From positions 1 to 43,219 of the forward strand of contig NZ_AONC01000039.1 of assembly GCF_000585215.1 (NCBI RefSeq): a DNA stretch of 43,219 bases, in the 5' to 3' direction. The notes beneath the pieces were generated by a model. The model was not told where the DNA came from and did not search any database. It saw only the letters and a program-made list of their open reading frames with translations. The translations under genes and the position numbers were made by a program. This DNA is from Imhoffiella purpurea (lineage in GTDB: Bacteria > Pseudomonadota > Gammaproteobacteria > Chromatiales > Chromatiaceae). Positions 28,652 through 39,249 of this stretch are shown in pieces; the stretch's first letter is position 1, and every line of letters starts with the position of its first letter.

Positions 28652-29323
28652 TCAGGCGATCCGCCGCTCGGCGAGCCCGGCGCCCGCGGGGGATGCGGCG
28701 GCATGCCGGATCCGGGCCGGAACGCCCCGGCCCTGCGCCTGTGACTCCTGAAAGGATTTCAACAGGGCCAGGCCCTCTGGCCAGGGTCCGAACCCGGACG
28801 CCTCGTTCAGATGCCCGACCCTTCCTGCGTGCACGATGGTGCTGCCCCAGCGGTCCGCCCAATAGGCGACCCGCGCCGGACGCATCCAGGGATCGTCGCC
28901 GCTCGCAACGATCAGACTCGGAAATCCCAGCAGCTCCTGCGGCAGGGCCCGCGCGATGCCCGCCCCCTGGCCGGAGGACTCCCGCAGCCCCTGGGGGGAG
29001 AAACGCTCCGGATCGCCCGGGGCCACCAGCATGGCGCCAGCGATCCGCGCGGCCAGATCATTGCCCGCGACCACGGCCGCGAGGCAGCCGAAGCTGTGCG
29101 CGACCAGCCAGATCCGGCCCGACGCGCTCCGGATGGCCGAACGCACCGAGTCGGCCCAGTCGGTCAGGTGGGGGTTATTCCAATCGATCCCCGAGACCCG
29201 CCGAGCGTTCGGCAATTGGCGCTCCAGCCAGGTCTGCCAGTGCCCCGGACCGCTGCCCTGATAGCCGGGGATGATGAGGGTTGAATGCGGCGGTAGCTCG
29301 GCGAGCTTGGTCGAGTGAGGCAT
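28652..29323 (-). CDS. RBBP9/YdeN-type serine hydrolase
   Basis: 223 residues. IPGYQGSGPGHWQTWLE and VAHSFGCLAAV (nucleophile serine in the elbow) are hallmarks of this small alpha/beta-hydrolase family; ASGDDPW supplies the acid and GHLNEASGFGPWPEG the histidine. The full triad is therefore visible. There is no signal peptide, so it is cytoplasmic; substrate unknown. CGGAG lies 9 bp before the ATG. It converges with the lipase gene, with 2 bp between the stops. The last 30 residues (RIRHAAASPAGAGLAERRIA) are extra to the fold. Confidence 0.88.
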   Translation of the reverse strand: MPHSTKLAELPPHSTLIIPGYQGSGPGHWQTWLERQLPNARRVSGIDWNNPHLTDWADSVRSAIRSASGRIWLVAHSFGCLAAVVAGNDLAARIAGAMLVAPGDPERFSPQGLRESSGQGAGIARALPQELLGFPSLIVASGDDPWMRPARVAYWADRWGSTIVHAGRVGHLNEASGFGPWPEGLALLKSFQESQAQGRGVPARIRHAAASPAGAGLAERRIA

Positions 29324-29427
29324 GGCGTTCGCTCCGGGTTGTATTGGCGTCTAGAGATCCGATTCGAACGGCGAACCGGCCTGGACTCGACAATAGAAGG
29401 CTCGATCCGGCCTGAGAAAGAATATAT

Positions 29428-29448
29428 TTCGATTTATTCATAATCGAA
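29428..29448. promoter_or_regulatory. Inverted repeat in the divergent region before the RNase T2 gene
   Basis: TTCGATT and AATCGAA (29428-29434, 29442-29448) around a 7-bp AT-rich centre, inside the AT-richest part of the 251-bp gap between two divergent genes. It may be an operator or part of a promoter; no regulator can be assigned. Confidence 0.35.
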
Positions 29449-29574
29449 TGGAATAAAGAGACCACACAGAGGGGCAGCGCCTGACGGTCGGAAGTATGCT
29501 CAAGTCGGTCCGGGCCACCGGAAACCGGCGATCGACCTCCCCCACCGACTCGATGTACATCTGGACGGAATGCA

Positions 29575-30645
29575 ATGATGAGCGCATCCATGTTCGCCAT
29601 CGCTCTGCTGACACTGGCGATGAGCCCCTCGGCCATCGCCCAAGAGGTTCGGCTGCACGGCCGCTTCACCGCCCTTGCGAGCTGCGAGGCGACCAAGAAG
29701 AAGGACGCCGACAACCCGGGAAACATCCGACTTGAGGCCGGAACGACCTACGCCATGATCGGACGCAACGCCACCCCGGGCACCCACTATCGGATCAGGG
29801 TGCCGGGTGCTCCGGTCACGGAGGATCGCTGGGTCCGAATGAGCTGCGGAACCTACGTCTCCGACATGGATCGCGACGCGACGCTGACCCCATCGCTGCC
29901 AGCTGCGGGACCGGATCCGGCACCCATCGGGCTCGCCCCGGACAGCATCGAATTCGTCCTCGCCGCCAGCTGGCAACCGGCCTTCTGCGCCTCGGCGAGA
30001 GGAGCCTCCAAGCCCGAATGCCGCTCGCAGACGCCCGACCGCTTCGATGCCACCCATTTCTCGCTCCACGGTCTCTGGCCGGACGACCTCGACGATTTCG
30101 CCATCTTCCCCTGCTATTGCGATCGGGGCGGCCCCATCGGTTGCAGAGGCAAACAGGGCCCTGATGCCAGGATCGCGATCTCGCCCGAGGTCGAGAGCCG
30201 GCTGGAGATCGCCATGCCCGGCATGCGATCCGATCTGCACCTGCACGAATGGTCCAAGCACGGTAGCTGCTACGAGGACGACAAGAGCGGGCCGGATGCG
30301 GGCGCCGACCCGGACGAATATTTCACCGAGTCCATGGCGGTCCTGGACGCGCTCAACGGCTCCGGCGTGCGCCGGCTCTTCGCCGACAGCCTGGGCGAGA
30401 TCCTCACCCGGGATCGGATCCTGGCCGCCTTCGATGCCGCCTTCGGCCAAGGGGCCGGGCAACGCGTTCTGATCCGCTGCACCAGGGTCGACGGCGAGAA
30501 CCTCGTCTCCGAACTCTGGATCAACCTCAAGGGCGACATCGATACCCCGGCCGATCTCGGCAGTCTGATCCAGGCCGCACCGCCAATCTCTCGGTCGACG
30601 CACGAGGTGGGCTGCGCCAGCGGACGTGTGCGAGAGGTGCGCTGA
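29575..30645 (+). CDS. Secreted ribonuclease T2 family protein
   Basis: 356 residues with a signal peptide (MMSASMFAIALLTLAMSPSAIA-QEV). Both catalytic segments are present: CAS I in FSLHGLWPD and CAS II in HEWSKHGSC, each with its histidine. Several cysteines suggest disulphides in the periplasm or outside. An extra N-terminal region of about 110 residues (HGRFTALASCEATKKKDADN to RMSCGTYVSD) precedes the nuclease core and occurs in bacterial members. It would degrade RNA to 2',3'-cyclic and 3' phosphates for scavenging. ATG 29578 is an equal start choice. Confidence 0.92.
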   Translation: MMSASMFAIALLTLAMSPSAIAQEVRLHGRFTALASCEATKKKDADNPGNIRLEAGTTYAMIGRNATPGTHYRIRVPGAPVTEDRWVRMSCGTYVSDMDRDATLTPSLPAAGPDPAPIGLAPDSIEFVLAASWQPAFCASARGASKPECRSQTPDRFDATHFSLHGLWPDDLDDFAIFPCYCDRGGPIGCRGKQGPDARIAISPEVESRLEIAMPGMRSDLHLHEWSKHGSCYEDDKSGPDAGADPDEYFTESMAVLDALNGSGVRRLFADSLGEILTRDRILAAFDAAFGQGAGQRVLIRCTRVDGENLVSELWINLKGDIDTPADLGSLIQAAPPISRSTHEVGCASGRVREVR

Positions 30646-30917
30646 AGGCGACGATCAGCAGGGCGCTGCTGACCAAGCAGCCCCTCCCTCGCGCGCCGTG
30701 ATTCGCAAGCGTTCCGGCATCGAGGACGATGGTTGTTTGCGTACGATTCCAGCCGTTGCGCGATGAGAGGCCGAGCACGCCAATCGGCAACATATCGATG
30801 CGTGCATGCGCTGGGTCAACGACCCTGAGGGGTCAATCGTCCACAATTTGTTCTCTCCGCCAGCCGCCAAGGCCGGTCCCTAGGAACGCTTGCTGCAAAT
30901 CATGTGAGGAACTCACC

Positions 30918-31661
30918 ATGAAACTCAAAGAGCTCCTGTCCGTCTCCGGTCCCGTTCCTTTATCCGATCTGACCGAGGCGCAGTTGATGGAACTGCAGAC
31001 CGGTCTGGCCCTGCTGGGCTATCCGGTGGGCGATATCGACGGTCTGATCGGCCCCAGGACCCGCAATGCCTGGGCCGAGTACAAGACCGACGTCTTTCCG
31101 GGCAATCCGGAGCTGATCGGCCTCGAATCCATCGGCATGCTGGCGGACCAGCTGGCGAAGCTCGCGGAGACCGGCACCCACGACTTCACCAGCAAACCGG
31201 GAACGATCGAGGCCATCAAATGGGAGTGCAAGACACAGGGAATCGGTCTCGACACCCAGGTGGCCTATGTCCTGGCGACGACCCAATGGGAAACCGCTCA
31301 GACCTTCGAGCCCGTGCGCGAGTCATTCTGGCGCAGCGAGGAATGGCGGAGGACACACTTCCACTACTACCCCTACTACGGCAGGGGCTTCGTGCAGCTG
31401 ACCTGGAAGACCAATTACGAAAAATATTCGCGCATCCTCGGCCTCGATCTGGTGGCCGACCCGGATATCGCCATGCGCCCCAATATCGCCCTCTTCGTCC
31501 TGGTCCACGGGTTCAAGACCGGGACCTTCACGGGCCGTAAGATCTCGGACTATATCGACCGCGACCGGACCGATTTCATCAATGCGCGACGCTGCATCAA
31601 CGTGACCGACAAGGCGGAGACCATCGCCAACATCGCCAAAAAGTATCTGAGCAGGCTATAG
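30918..31661 (+). CDS. Peptidoglycan-binding / GH19-like lysozyme-type protein
   Basis: 247 residues. The N-terminal 60 residues match a peptidoglycan-binding repeat (LMELQTGLALLGYPVGDIDGLIGPRTRNAW). The rest resembles endolysin/chitinase-like domains: TTQWETAQTFEPVRE supplies the likely catalytic glutamate, and YYGRGFVQLTWKTNYEKYS is the conserved substrate-site segment. No signal peptide or holin neighbour, so export is unexplained; it could be a domesticated phage lysin or an effector. The start is ATG 30918 with GAGGA 9 bp before it. Its stop overlaps the convergent EEP gene by 6 bp. The 272 bp upstream hold no credible gene. Confidence 0.82.
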   Translation: MKLKELLSVSGPVPLSDLTEAQLMELQTGLALLGYPVGDIDGLIGPRTRNAWAEYKTDVFPGNPELIGLESIGMLADQLAKLAETGTHDFTSKPGTIEAIKWECKTQGIGLDTQVAYVLATTQWETAQTFEPVRESFWRSEEWRRTHFHYYPYYGRGFVQLTWKTNYEKYSRILGLDLVADPDIAMRPNIALFVLVHGFKTGTFTGRKISDYIDRDRTDFINARRCINVTDKAETIANIAKKYLSRL

Positions 31662-32432
31662 CGAGGATCCTCCCCGGTAGACGAGGCTCGCCTTCAACGG
31701 CAGATGATCGGAGGCGACTCGGGTGAGCTTGGTCCGGATCACCTCGATGCGCTCCAGCCTCAGGCCGCCCCCGTACCAGATGCGGTCGAGCGGGAGCAGT
31801 GGGAGGCAACCGGGAAAGGTGGAAGGGATCGGCGCCGGACGCAGCCATGCATCGATGACCGCAAGACGTCGAGGATGCCGGCGCCATTCGTTGAAATCGC
31901 CGAGCAGGATGGTTGGATGCATGCCCTCCGCCCGCCGCTCGAGCCGCGAGAGCCGCTCCGAGATCCGGGCGAGCTGACAGCGCCGTTCGGCCGCGCTCAA
32001 GCCGAGATGGGTCGCGAAACAGCGCAGAGGGCATCCCACCGAGTCCGCCGGGGGTTCCTTCATGTCCGCGCCCTTCATCTCCACCGATACGTCGATGAGA
32101 GCGCGCGGCTCGCGCCCCGGATAGCTCAGATCCACATGGCGCCGTCCCTGGATCGGCAGACGGCTCAGGAGCACGTTGCCGTAGGTCGCGCGCTCGAAGG
32201 AAACCGTCGGCCCAGGCACCGGCCGATAGCCCTGGTGCCTCAGACGCTGCATCAGCGACACGAATTCCGGCTCCGGCTTCAGCGGGGTCTCGACCTCCTG
32301 CAGGGCGACCAGATCCGCATCCAGCCCCAGGATCACGTCCAGGATGCGTCCATCGTCGATACGCCGGTCCACGCCCATCGAACGATGGATGTTGTAGGTC
32401 GCGACACTCAGGGTCACGTCCCTATCGGTCAT
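31656..32432 (-). CDS. Endonuclease/exonuclease/phosphatase (EEP) family protein
   Basis: 258 residues. EEP landmarks: ATYNIHRSMGVD, ALQEVETP (metal-binding glutamate), ATYGNVLLSRLP, CFATHLGLSAAERRCQL, ILLGDFNEW and a final SDHLPLKASL with the catalytic histidine. Members cleave nucleic acids or phosphoesters of lipids and sugars. It overlaps the end of the phospholipase D gene by 11 bp, so the two are co-translated; this pairing suggests a role on phospholipids rather than DNA (inference). Confidence 0.9.
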   Translation of the reverse strand: MTDRDVTLSVATYNIHRSMGVDRRIDDGRILDVILGLDADLVALQEVETPLKPEPEFVSLMQRLRHQGYRPVPGPTVSFERATYGNVLLSRLPIQGRRHVDLSYPGREPRALIDVSVEMKGADMKEPPADSVGCPLRCFATHLGLSAAERRCQLARISERLSRLERRAEGMHPTILLGDFNEWRRHPRRLAVIDAWLRPAPIPSTFPGCLPLLPLDRIWYGGGLRLERIEVIRTKLTRVASDHLPLKASLVYRGGSSL

Positions 32433-34635
32433 CCGCGAGCATCCGCCTCCCGTACCAGGTCAATCCGGCGATCGCCAGCACGCCGACGAAGACCAGCGCC
32501 ACGGCGCGCAGATCGGCCTTTCCGATCAGCGACATGAGTCCCTCGGCGAAGATCGCCATGGCCAGAATGGCCGGTGTCATGCCGATCGCGGTGCCGATCA
32601 TGAAATCGCGCAGCCGCAGATGCGAGGCGCCGGCGAAGAGATTGATGACGACGAAGGGGGCCACGGGGACGATGCGTACGGTCACGACGGTCAGGACCCC
32701 ATAGCGGGCCAGGCGCCGACTCAGCCGGCCCAGCCCGCCGCCGGACATGCGCTCCACCGCCGGGCGACCGAGATAGCTGCCGATCCCATAGCTGACATAG
32801 GCCGAGAGGGTAGCGCCGGCCAGTGCGACCACGGCCCCGGTCACAGAGCCGAAGACCAGGACCGATGCCAGAATCAGCAGGGTCACGGGAACGGCGAGCA
32901 CGGCGGCCAGAACGAAGGCCGCGACGGCGACCGGCGGACCCCAATAGGCATGACTCAGGCCCTGGACCAGGCTCGCCAGGGATTCGGGGGTCAGCCAGTC
33001 CCCCAGCCCGGTCCAGCGCCAGGCGGCCGCCAATGCGACGAAGAGGGTCACCAGGAGGGTACCGAACACCAGACGCCAGCGCGCATGCCGCGCCTGCGCC
33101 TCGCCGCCGACCACGACCTGGGTGACCAGATCGCCGTCGATCGGCCGGTCGGGATCCAGGATGCGCTCGTCCGGCAACTGGCGGTTCCATTCGGGATCCA
33201 CCTCGCCGTCGAGCTTGGAGAGCCTGATCGGAGGCTCCGCATCCGGCGCCGACGGCTGCTCCCGGAGCCGCTCGATCGCCTGGAGGAGCCCCTCGCCCCG
33301 CTCGCGCGCCTGGCGCTCGGCCCGATCGAGACGCTCCGGCTCGACCGAGAGGAAGATACCGAGCAGACGCTGACGCAAGGCGCGAATGACGCCGACCTCC
33401 TCGGGATCCTCGGCGACGACACAGAGATCGCATTCGCTGTCGAGCCCCATGGACCTGTTGCTCAGATTGGAGGATCCGATCCTCAGCACGGCATCGTCCG
33501 CGATCATGAGCTTGGCGTGAACCATGAGACAGCCGTCGTCCAGCCCCTGGACGTCGGGATAGTAGACGGCGAGCCGGTCATGCCGGTCGGCCCTGCGCAT
33601 CCGTTCCAGCATGCGCGCCCGCAGCACGTCCATGGTGTGCTGCTCGATCCAGGCACCGGTCCGCTGGGGCAGGATCACGACCAGCTGCGGCCCCTTCCGG
33701 CGCTGGAGCGAGCGGCACAGCGCCCTGACCAGCGACCGTGAGGTGAGGTACTGGTTCTCGATATAGATGAAATCCCGCGCCCGATCGATCATATCCAGAT
33801 AGAGCCGCTCGACCTCGCGCGATTCGGGGCGGTCCTCGTAGGCGGGCAGCGTGCGGGCGATCCCGACCCGCGTATCCGTGAGCATGGGCGCGACGTCGCG
33901 CGGCCAGGGATCCGGCTCCTCCGGAGATGGCGCCACGGCCTCCAATACCTCCCCGGTCGCCCAGCGCCACCGATCCTGGAAGAGATCCATGATGGCGGTC
34001 GCCGCCGGCCCGTCGACCAGCATCTGCAGGTCGTGGAACGGCTGATAGGGCTCGCCGTCCGGATCGACCCGGCGCGCGTCCGCGGGCGGATGGGCATTGG
34101 TGTCCCAGCGCCACTGGCTCAGATCGAAGCCGCCGCAGAAGGCGATGCGGCCGTCGATGGCGACGAGCTTCTGATGCTGGCTGGCGAGGGGCGGATGGCT
34201 GGCATCCTTGACGAACCGCATCCGCGGATGCTCGCCCCAGGGATGATCCCCGAGAAGGAGGGATTCGCGCTCCAGCGCATAGATGGGCGCATAGTCCCAG
34301 AGCAGGACGCAGACCTCCAGATCCGGGTTGCGGTCCAGCAAATGGCACAGCAGCTCGCCGAGACGGACCGGATGGCCGTCGTCGGTCCCGTCGCGAATCA
34401 GGCGCACCTGGCTATGCAGGTCCCAACCGGCGATGGCGATGCGCCGACGGGCCTGGATCATGGCCTGACGCACGACGTCGAAATAGGCCTCGCCGTCGAC
34501 CAGCACCGACAGCCGCTCGGCACGCTCCAGGCGCCAGCAGTTGCGTCCCGGCTCCAGCAGTGAATCGAACGCCCGGAGCGACACATCTTCGTCGGCGGAC
34601 GCGTCTCGCTCCGAAAGGGTAGTGGATTGAATCAT
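32422..34635 (-). CDS. Phospholipase D-like protein fused to a VTT (DedA-type) membrane domain
   Basis: 737 residues. Two HKD motifs: HQKLVAIDG near 154 and VHAKLMIADD near 380, each followed by the usual glycine/serine stretch (IGSSNLSNRSMG). This is the cardiolipin-synthase/PLD active-site pair. The C-terminal 200 residues hold several membrane helices of the VTT type (YGVLTVVTVRIVPVAPFVVI, FMIGTAIGMTPAILAMAIFA). It likely makes or cuts phospholipids at the inner membrane. I start at ATG 34635; a TTG at 34671 would add 12 residues. Divergent from cysB, with 123 bp between starts. Confidence 0.9.
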   Translation of the reverse strand: MIQSTTLSERDASADEDVSLRAFDSLLEPGRNCWRLERAERLSVLVDGEAYFDVVRQAMIQARRRIAIAGWDLHSQVRLIRDGTDDGHPVRLGELLCHLLDRNPDLEVCVLLWDYAPIYALERESLLLGDHPWGEHPRMRFVKDASHPPLASQHQKLVAIDGRIAFCGGFDLSQWRWDTNAHPPADARRVDPDGEPYQPFHDLQMLVDGPAATAIMDLFQDRWRWATGEVLEAVAPSPEEPDPWPRDVAPMLTDTRVGIARTLPAYEDRPESREVERLYLDMIDRARDFIYIENQYLTSRSLVRALCRSLQRRKGPQLVVILPQRTGAWIEQHTMDVLRARMLERMRRADRHDRLAVYYPDVQGLDDGCLMVHAKLMIADDAVLRIGSSNLSNRSMGLDSECDLCVVAEDPEEVGVIRALRQRLLGIFLSVEPERLDRAERQARERGEGLLQAIERLREQPSAPDAEPPIRLSKLDGEVDPEWNRQLPDERILDPDRPIDGDLVTQVVVGGEAQARHARWRLVFGTLLVTLFVALAAAWRWTGLGDWLTPESLASLVQGLSHAYWGPPVAVAAFVLAAVLAVPVTLLILASVLVFGSVTGAVVALAGATLSAYVSYGIGSYLGRPAVERMSGGGLGRLSRRLARYGVLTVVTVRIVPVAPFVVINLFAGASHLRLRDFMIGTAIGMTPAILAMAIFAEGLMSLIGKADLRAVALVFVGVLAIAGLTWYGRRMLADDR

Positions 34636-34758
34636 GGGGACCGATATTGAGGATGAGGGGTGAATATTCAAAGGCAGCCGACCCTCAGCTCAGTGGCGCC
34701 AGCTTCCAACCTATTGATGCATATGCCGCTCTCGCCGGCACCGCCAATCGAGACAGCC

Positions 34759-35700
34759 ATGAACCTGCAGCAGCTCAGATACATCCACGAGGTCGCGCGC
34801 CAGGGGCTCAACGTCTCGGCGGCGGCCGAGGCCCTCTTCACCTCGCAGCCGGGCATCTCCAAACAGATCCGGCAGCTCGAAGAGGAATTGGGCGTCGACA
34901 TCTTCACCCGCCAGGGCAAGCGTCTGGTCGCCATCACCGAACCCGGACGGGAGGTGCTGGCGATCGCCGCGCGCATGCTGGGCGATCTGGACAATCTGCG
35001 CCAGGTCGGGGCCGAGTTCAGCCAGGAGTCGAGCGGCCGGCTCTGCATCGCCACCACCCACACCCAGGCCTGCTACGTGCTGCCGACTGTGATCCGGGCC
35101 TTCATCGAACGCTATCCCCAGGTTGCGCTCTGCCTGCAGCAGGGAAACCCTTCGCAGGTCTGCGATCTGGTCGTCTCGGGACAGGCCGACCTGGTGATCG
35201 CCACCGAATCGGTCAGGGATTACCCCAAGCTTCTGAGCCTGCCCTGCTACGAATGGAACCACTGCATCATCGCGCCACTCGGCCACCCCATCCTCGCCGC
35301 TTCACCGCTGGGCCTGGAGGCCGTCGCGCGCTGGCCCATCGTCACCTACGACTCAGCCTTCACGGGACGCAACCAGATCAACCGCGCCTTTAAGAGCCAT
35401 GGGCTGGAGCCCCGCGTCGTGCTCACCGCGCTCGACGCCGACGTCATCAAGACCTATGTGCGCATGGAGTTGGGGATCGGGATCGTCGCCCGCATGGCCT
35501 ACGACGCGAGTCTCGACGTCGGGCTGGGGATGGTGGACGCGGGACATCTGTTCGACTCCAGCGTCACCCATCTGGGCCTGCGCCGCAACGCCTGGCTGCG
35601 CGGCTATACCTACGACTTCATCGAACGCTTCGCACCGCATCTGACCCGCGGCCTGATCGAGCGTGCATTGAAGGCGGGCGGCAGCGAATACACCATCTGA
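34759..35700 (+). CDS. cysB: LysR-type regulator CysB
   Basis: 313 residues. The winged-helix N-terminus reads MNLQQLRYIHEVARQGLNVS with TSQPGISKQIRQLEEELGV, characteristic of CysB. The effector domain has the CysB-like TTHTQACYVLP and WPIVTYDSAFTGR segments, where N-acetylserine, sulfate or thiosulfate bind. It activates sulfur-assimilation genes under sulfur limitation. The frame is open from 34660; ATG 34759 gives the family N-terminus. No cys structural genes are adjacent. Confidence 0.94.
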   Translation: MNLQQLRYIHEVARQGLNVSAAAEALFTSQPGISKQIRQLEEELGVDIFTRQGKRLVAITEPGREVLAIAARMLGDLDNLRQVGAEFSQESSGRLCIATTHTQACYVLPTVIRAFIERYPQVALCLQQGNPSQVCDLVVSGQADLVIATESVRDYPKLLSLPCYEWNHCIIAPLGHPILAASPLGLEAVARWPIVTYDSAFTGRNQINRAFKSHGLEPRVVLTALDADVIKTYVRMELGIGIVARMAYDASLDVGLGMVDAGHLFDSSVTHLGLRRNAWLRGYTYDFIERFAPHLTRGLIERALKAGGSEYTI

Positions 35701-35740
35701 CCGGAAGGCCAATCCAACCGCCCCCGAGGAGGAGCCCAGC

Positions 35741-36106
35741 ATGTCGGACGAAACCATCCATTCGGAGACCGAGATTCAGAAACGGCTGCAAACCGAGCTG
35801 CCACGCTGGCGTCATGCGGACGGGCGCCTGTGCCGGGAGTACCGCACCAGCGGCTGGAAGGCCAGCCTCATGGTCGTGAATGCGGTGGGCCATCTGGCCG
35901 AGGCCGCCTGGCATCATCCCGATCTGGCGGTATCCTACGCCTCCGTCACCGTGACGCTGACGACCCATTCGGCCAACGGAATCACCGACAAGGATTTCGA
36001 GCTGGCGGGCAGGATCGAAGAGACCCTCATGTGGCGACCCGGTGCCGAAAGCGCGCTGGACGGCACGCCCGAGGACCCACGCTACGCCTATCTCGAGTAC
36101 GACTGA
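35741..36106 (+). CDS. Pterin-4a-carbinolamine dehydratase-like (PCD/DCoH) protein
   Basis: 121 residues. [20 protein letters not shown] followed by [15 protein letters not shown] is the PCD motif set, with the substrate-site histidines in HHPD and TH. The family recycles oxidised pterin cofactors or assists molybdopterin enzymes. GAGGAGG lies 9 bp before the ATG. It starts 40 bp after cysB, possibly one transcript. The N-terminal half ([17 protein letters not shown]) fits PCD proteins, though members vary. Confidence 0.88.
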   Translation: MSDETIHSETEIQKRLQTELPRWRHADGRLCREYRTSGWKASLMVVNAVGHLAEAAWHHPDLAVSYASVTVTLTTHSANGITDKDFELAGRIEETLMWRPGAESALDGTPEDPRYAYLEYD

Positions 36107-36182
36107 GTCGCGCCCTGACGAGTCGACGGCGCCTGCCGCCGCGCCGATCCCCGGTCGTTCCGGCCGGGGATCGACGTCCGGT

Positions 36183-37472
<1,290 letters not shown>

Positions 37473-37724
37473 CTGCGGCTACCCTGGTTGCGTCGGCGGA
37501 TTCGGGCAGCCCGGCCTGGCGGGAAAAAACCCATTACCGCACCAAGAAATGAGTCCGGCTGGATGATGTCAGATCGTGACCAGGCGGGCAATGACGCCGC
37601 ATCCGAGACGAGCGGCCCGAATTCCGGATCGCTGCCGATCGAAAGTCTGGAGATCCAGGACTTGCCCTCGGCGGCGATGACGACTAAACAGGATGTTCCT
37701 CCACAGACAGGGGTGACCGAATCC

Positions 37725-38402
37725 ATGACCAGCCGCCCATTCATCCGACGCCTGACGACTCTGCTCCTCACCACCGCGGCGCTCGCCGGCCCTGGGACCG
37801 CCATGGCCTACGACACCAAGGATGCCATTCGCGCCTGCGAGAGCCGGTTGCGCAGCGAATACGGCCTGAGGGATCTGCGCGACGCCCATGCGGTGCAGAT
37901 ACCGGGCGACAAGCATTACAGGGTCCAGGGCAAGACCGAGGTCGACGACAGGCAATATCCCTGGCACTGCGAGGTCGACGACCGCAAGGTGGTGGACCTC
38001 CGCTACCGTGGACCTCGCCCGCAACGGCCCGGCGACGACTCGGTCAGGGTGAGACGGCTCGCCTCGGGCGATATCGAGGTGCGCGTCCCCGTCGGCTGCC
38101 GAGCCATCTATGACGACCGGGGAGACCTCGTCCGGCGCGATCGCGACTGCGGCCCCCGCGAGATGCGACATGCCGACGACACGATCGCCGACTATCTGCG
38201 CGCGCACAGACGCGAGCGCGAGCTGCCGCCGCAGATCCTGCCGGGACGCCACGGCGGAACCGAGGTCGTGTTCGAGGACCGGTGCGTCGTCCATTACGAC
38301 CACTCGGACCGCCGCACCGGCGCGCATCCGAGCTGCCGCGACGGACAGATCCTCGAGGCCGACCGGGCGATGCGCAACGACCGCCGCGGCCACCGCTACT
38401 GA
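37725..38402 (+). CDS. Exported arginine- and aspartate-rich hypothetical protein
   Basis: 225 residues. A signal peptide (MTSRPFIRRLTTLLLTTAALAGPGTAMA-YDT) is followed by a region with conserved-looking cysteines (IRACESRL, WHCEVDDRK, VGCRAIYD, CVVHYDHSD, PSCRDGQ). Two similar halves suggest repeated small modules. The protein is extremely rich in Arg and Asp. The frame opens at 37488, but ATG 37725 places the signal peptide at the start with GGGGTGA upstream. I do not recognise the family. It precedes the Crp/Fnr gene by 43 bp. Confidence 0.6.
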   Translation: MTSRPFIRRLTTLLLTTAALAGPGTAMAYDTKDAIRACESRLRSEYGLRDLRDAHAVQIPGDKHYRVQGKTEVDDRQYPWHCEVDDRKVVDLRYRGPRPQRPGDDSVRVRRLASGDIEVRVPVGCRAIYDDRGDLVRRDRDCGPREMRHADDTIADYLRAHRRERELPPQILPGRHGGTEVVFEDRCVVHYDHSDRRTGAHPSCRDGQILEADRAMRNDRRGHRY

Positions 38403-38445
38403 CGCAAGCGACGGCTGGCGGCTCTTTACGACAGGACCGGACTCC

Positions 38446-39132
38446 ATGATCACCGATCCCACTCAACGCGGGCGCATCCTGGACACCTTCCCCTTCCTGC
38501 GCGCGGCATCGGCCGATTTCCGCGACACGCTCCTGGACAGCGGAACCCTGATGCGGCTGCCGGCGGGCCATCTCATCTGCCAGGACGGATCCGAGTGCGC
38601 CGCGCTGCCGCTGGTGCTCTCGGGTATCGGCCGCGTCTACAAGCTCGGCGAGAACGGCCGCGAGATCACGCTCTACCGGGTCGAGCCGGGCCAGAGCTGC
38701 GTGGTCACGGCCTCCTGCATCCTCAGCGGACGCCCCTTCCCCGCCATCGCCGAGTGCGAGACCCAGGTCGAGGCACTGGTCGTGCGGCCGAGCGAGGTGC
38801 GTCAATGGATGGGGACCTCCACGCCCTGGCGCGAATACGTCTTCGGTCTGATCGCCGGACGGCTCCAGGAGGTCTTCGGCGTTCTCGACGCGGTACTCTT
38901 CCAGCGTCTGGATCAACGCCTCGTCGCCCTGCTGCTGGGCATGCGCAAGGCCGCGCCCGGGCGCGACATCCGCATGACCCATCAGGCACTGGCCGCAGAG
39001 CTCGGATCCTCGCGCGAGGTCATCAGCCGCGTCCTCAAGGGACTGGAGGGACAGGGCCTGCTGCGCATCACCCGCGGTCACATCGAGCTGCTGGACATTC
39101 CCGAGCTGGAGCGGCGCGCGCGCGAGGGCTGA
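38446..39132 (+). CDS. Crp/Fnr family transcriptional regulator
   Basis: 228 residues. A cyclic-nucleotide-type sensor domain (about 20-130) is followed by a C-terminal winged helix (HQALAAELGSSREVISRVLKGL). Cysteines at LICQDGSEC and GQSCVVTASC could respond to redox or a metal, but there is no N-terminal Fnr iron-sulfur cluster motif. A palindrome 17 bp after its stop, before the DUF2892-type gene, is a likely target (inference). ATG 38446 was chosen by domain start. Confidence 0.9.
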   Translation: MITDPTQRGRILDTFPFLRAASADFRDTLLDSGTLMRLPAGHLICQDGSECAALPLVLSGIGRVYKLGENGREITLYRVEPGQSCVVTASCILSGRPFPAIAECETQVEALVVRPSEVRQWMGTSTPWREYVFGLIAGRLQEVFGVLDAVLFQRLDQRLVALLLGMRKAAPGRDIRMTHQALAAELGSSREVISRVLKGLEGQGLLRITRGHIELLDIPELERRAREG

Positions 39133-39149
39133 GGAAAAATTCAAACCTG

Positions 39150-39164
39150 AGTGACAAAGTCACT
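39150..39164. promoter_or_regulatory. Operator-like palindrome for a Crp/Fnr-type regulator
   Basis: AGTGACAAAGTCACT is a perfect 6-bp inverted repeat around AAA, in an AT-rich gap 85 bp before the DUF2892-type gene. TGAC/GTCA half-sites resemble Crp/Fnr operators, though the spacing is one base shorter than usual. The regulator gene ends 17 bp upstream. Confidence 0.5.
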
Positions 39165-39249
39165 GAGCCGAAAAACCGAGCTGGATAGTCTCCTACCACC
39201 GTCATACGAAACGGCCCCCAGGGGCCAGCGCAACTCAGGAGACTCACCC

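Noticed and set aside
30646-30917. Short frames before the lysozyme-like gene as a possible transposase remnant.
   Set aside because: No motif, inverted repeat or target duplication could be supported.
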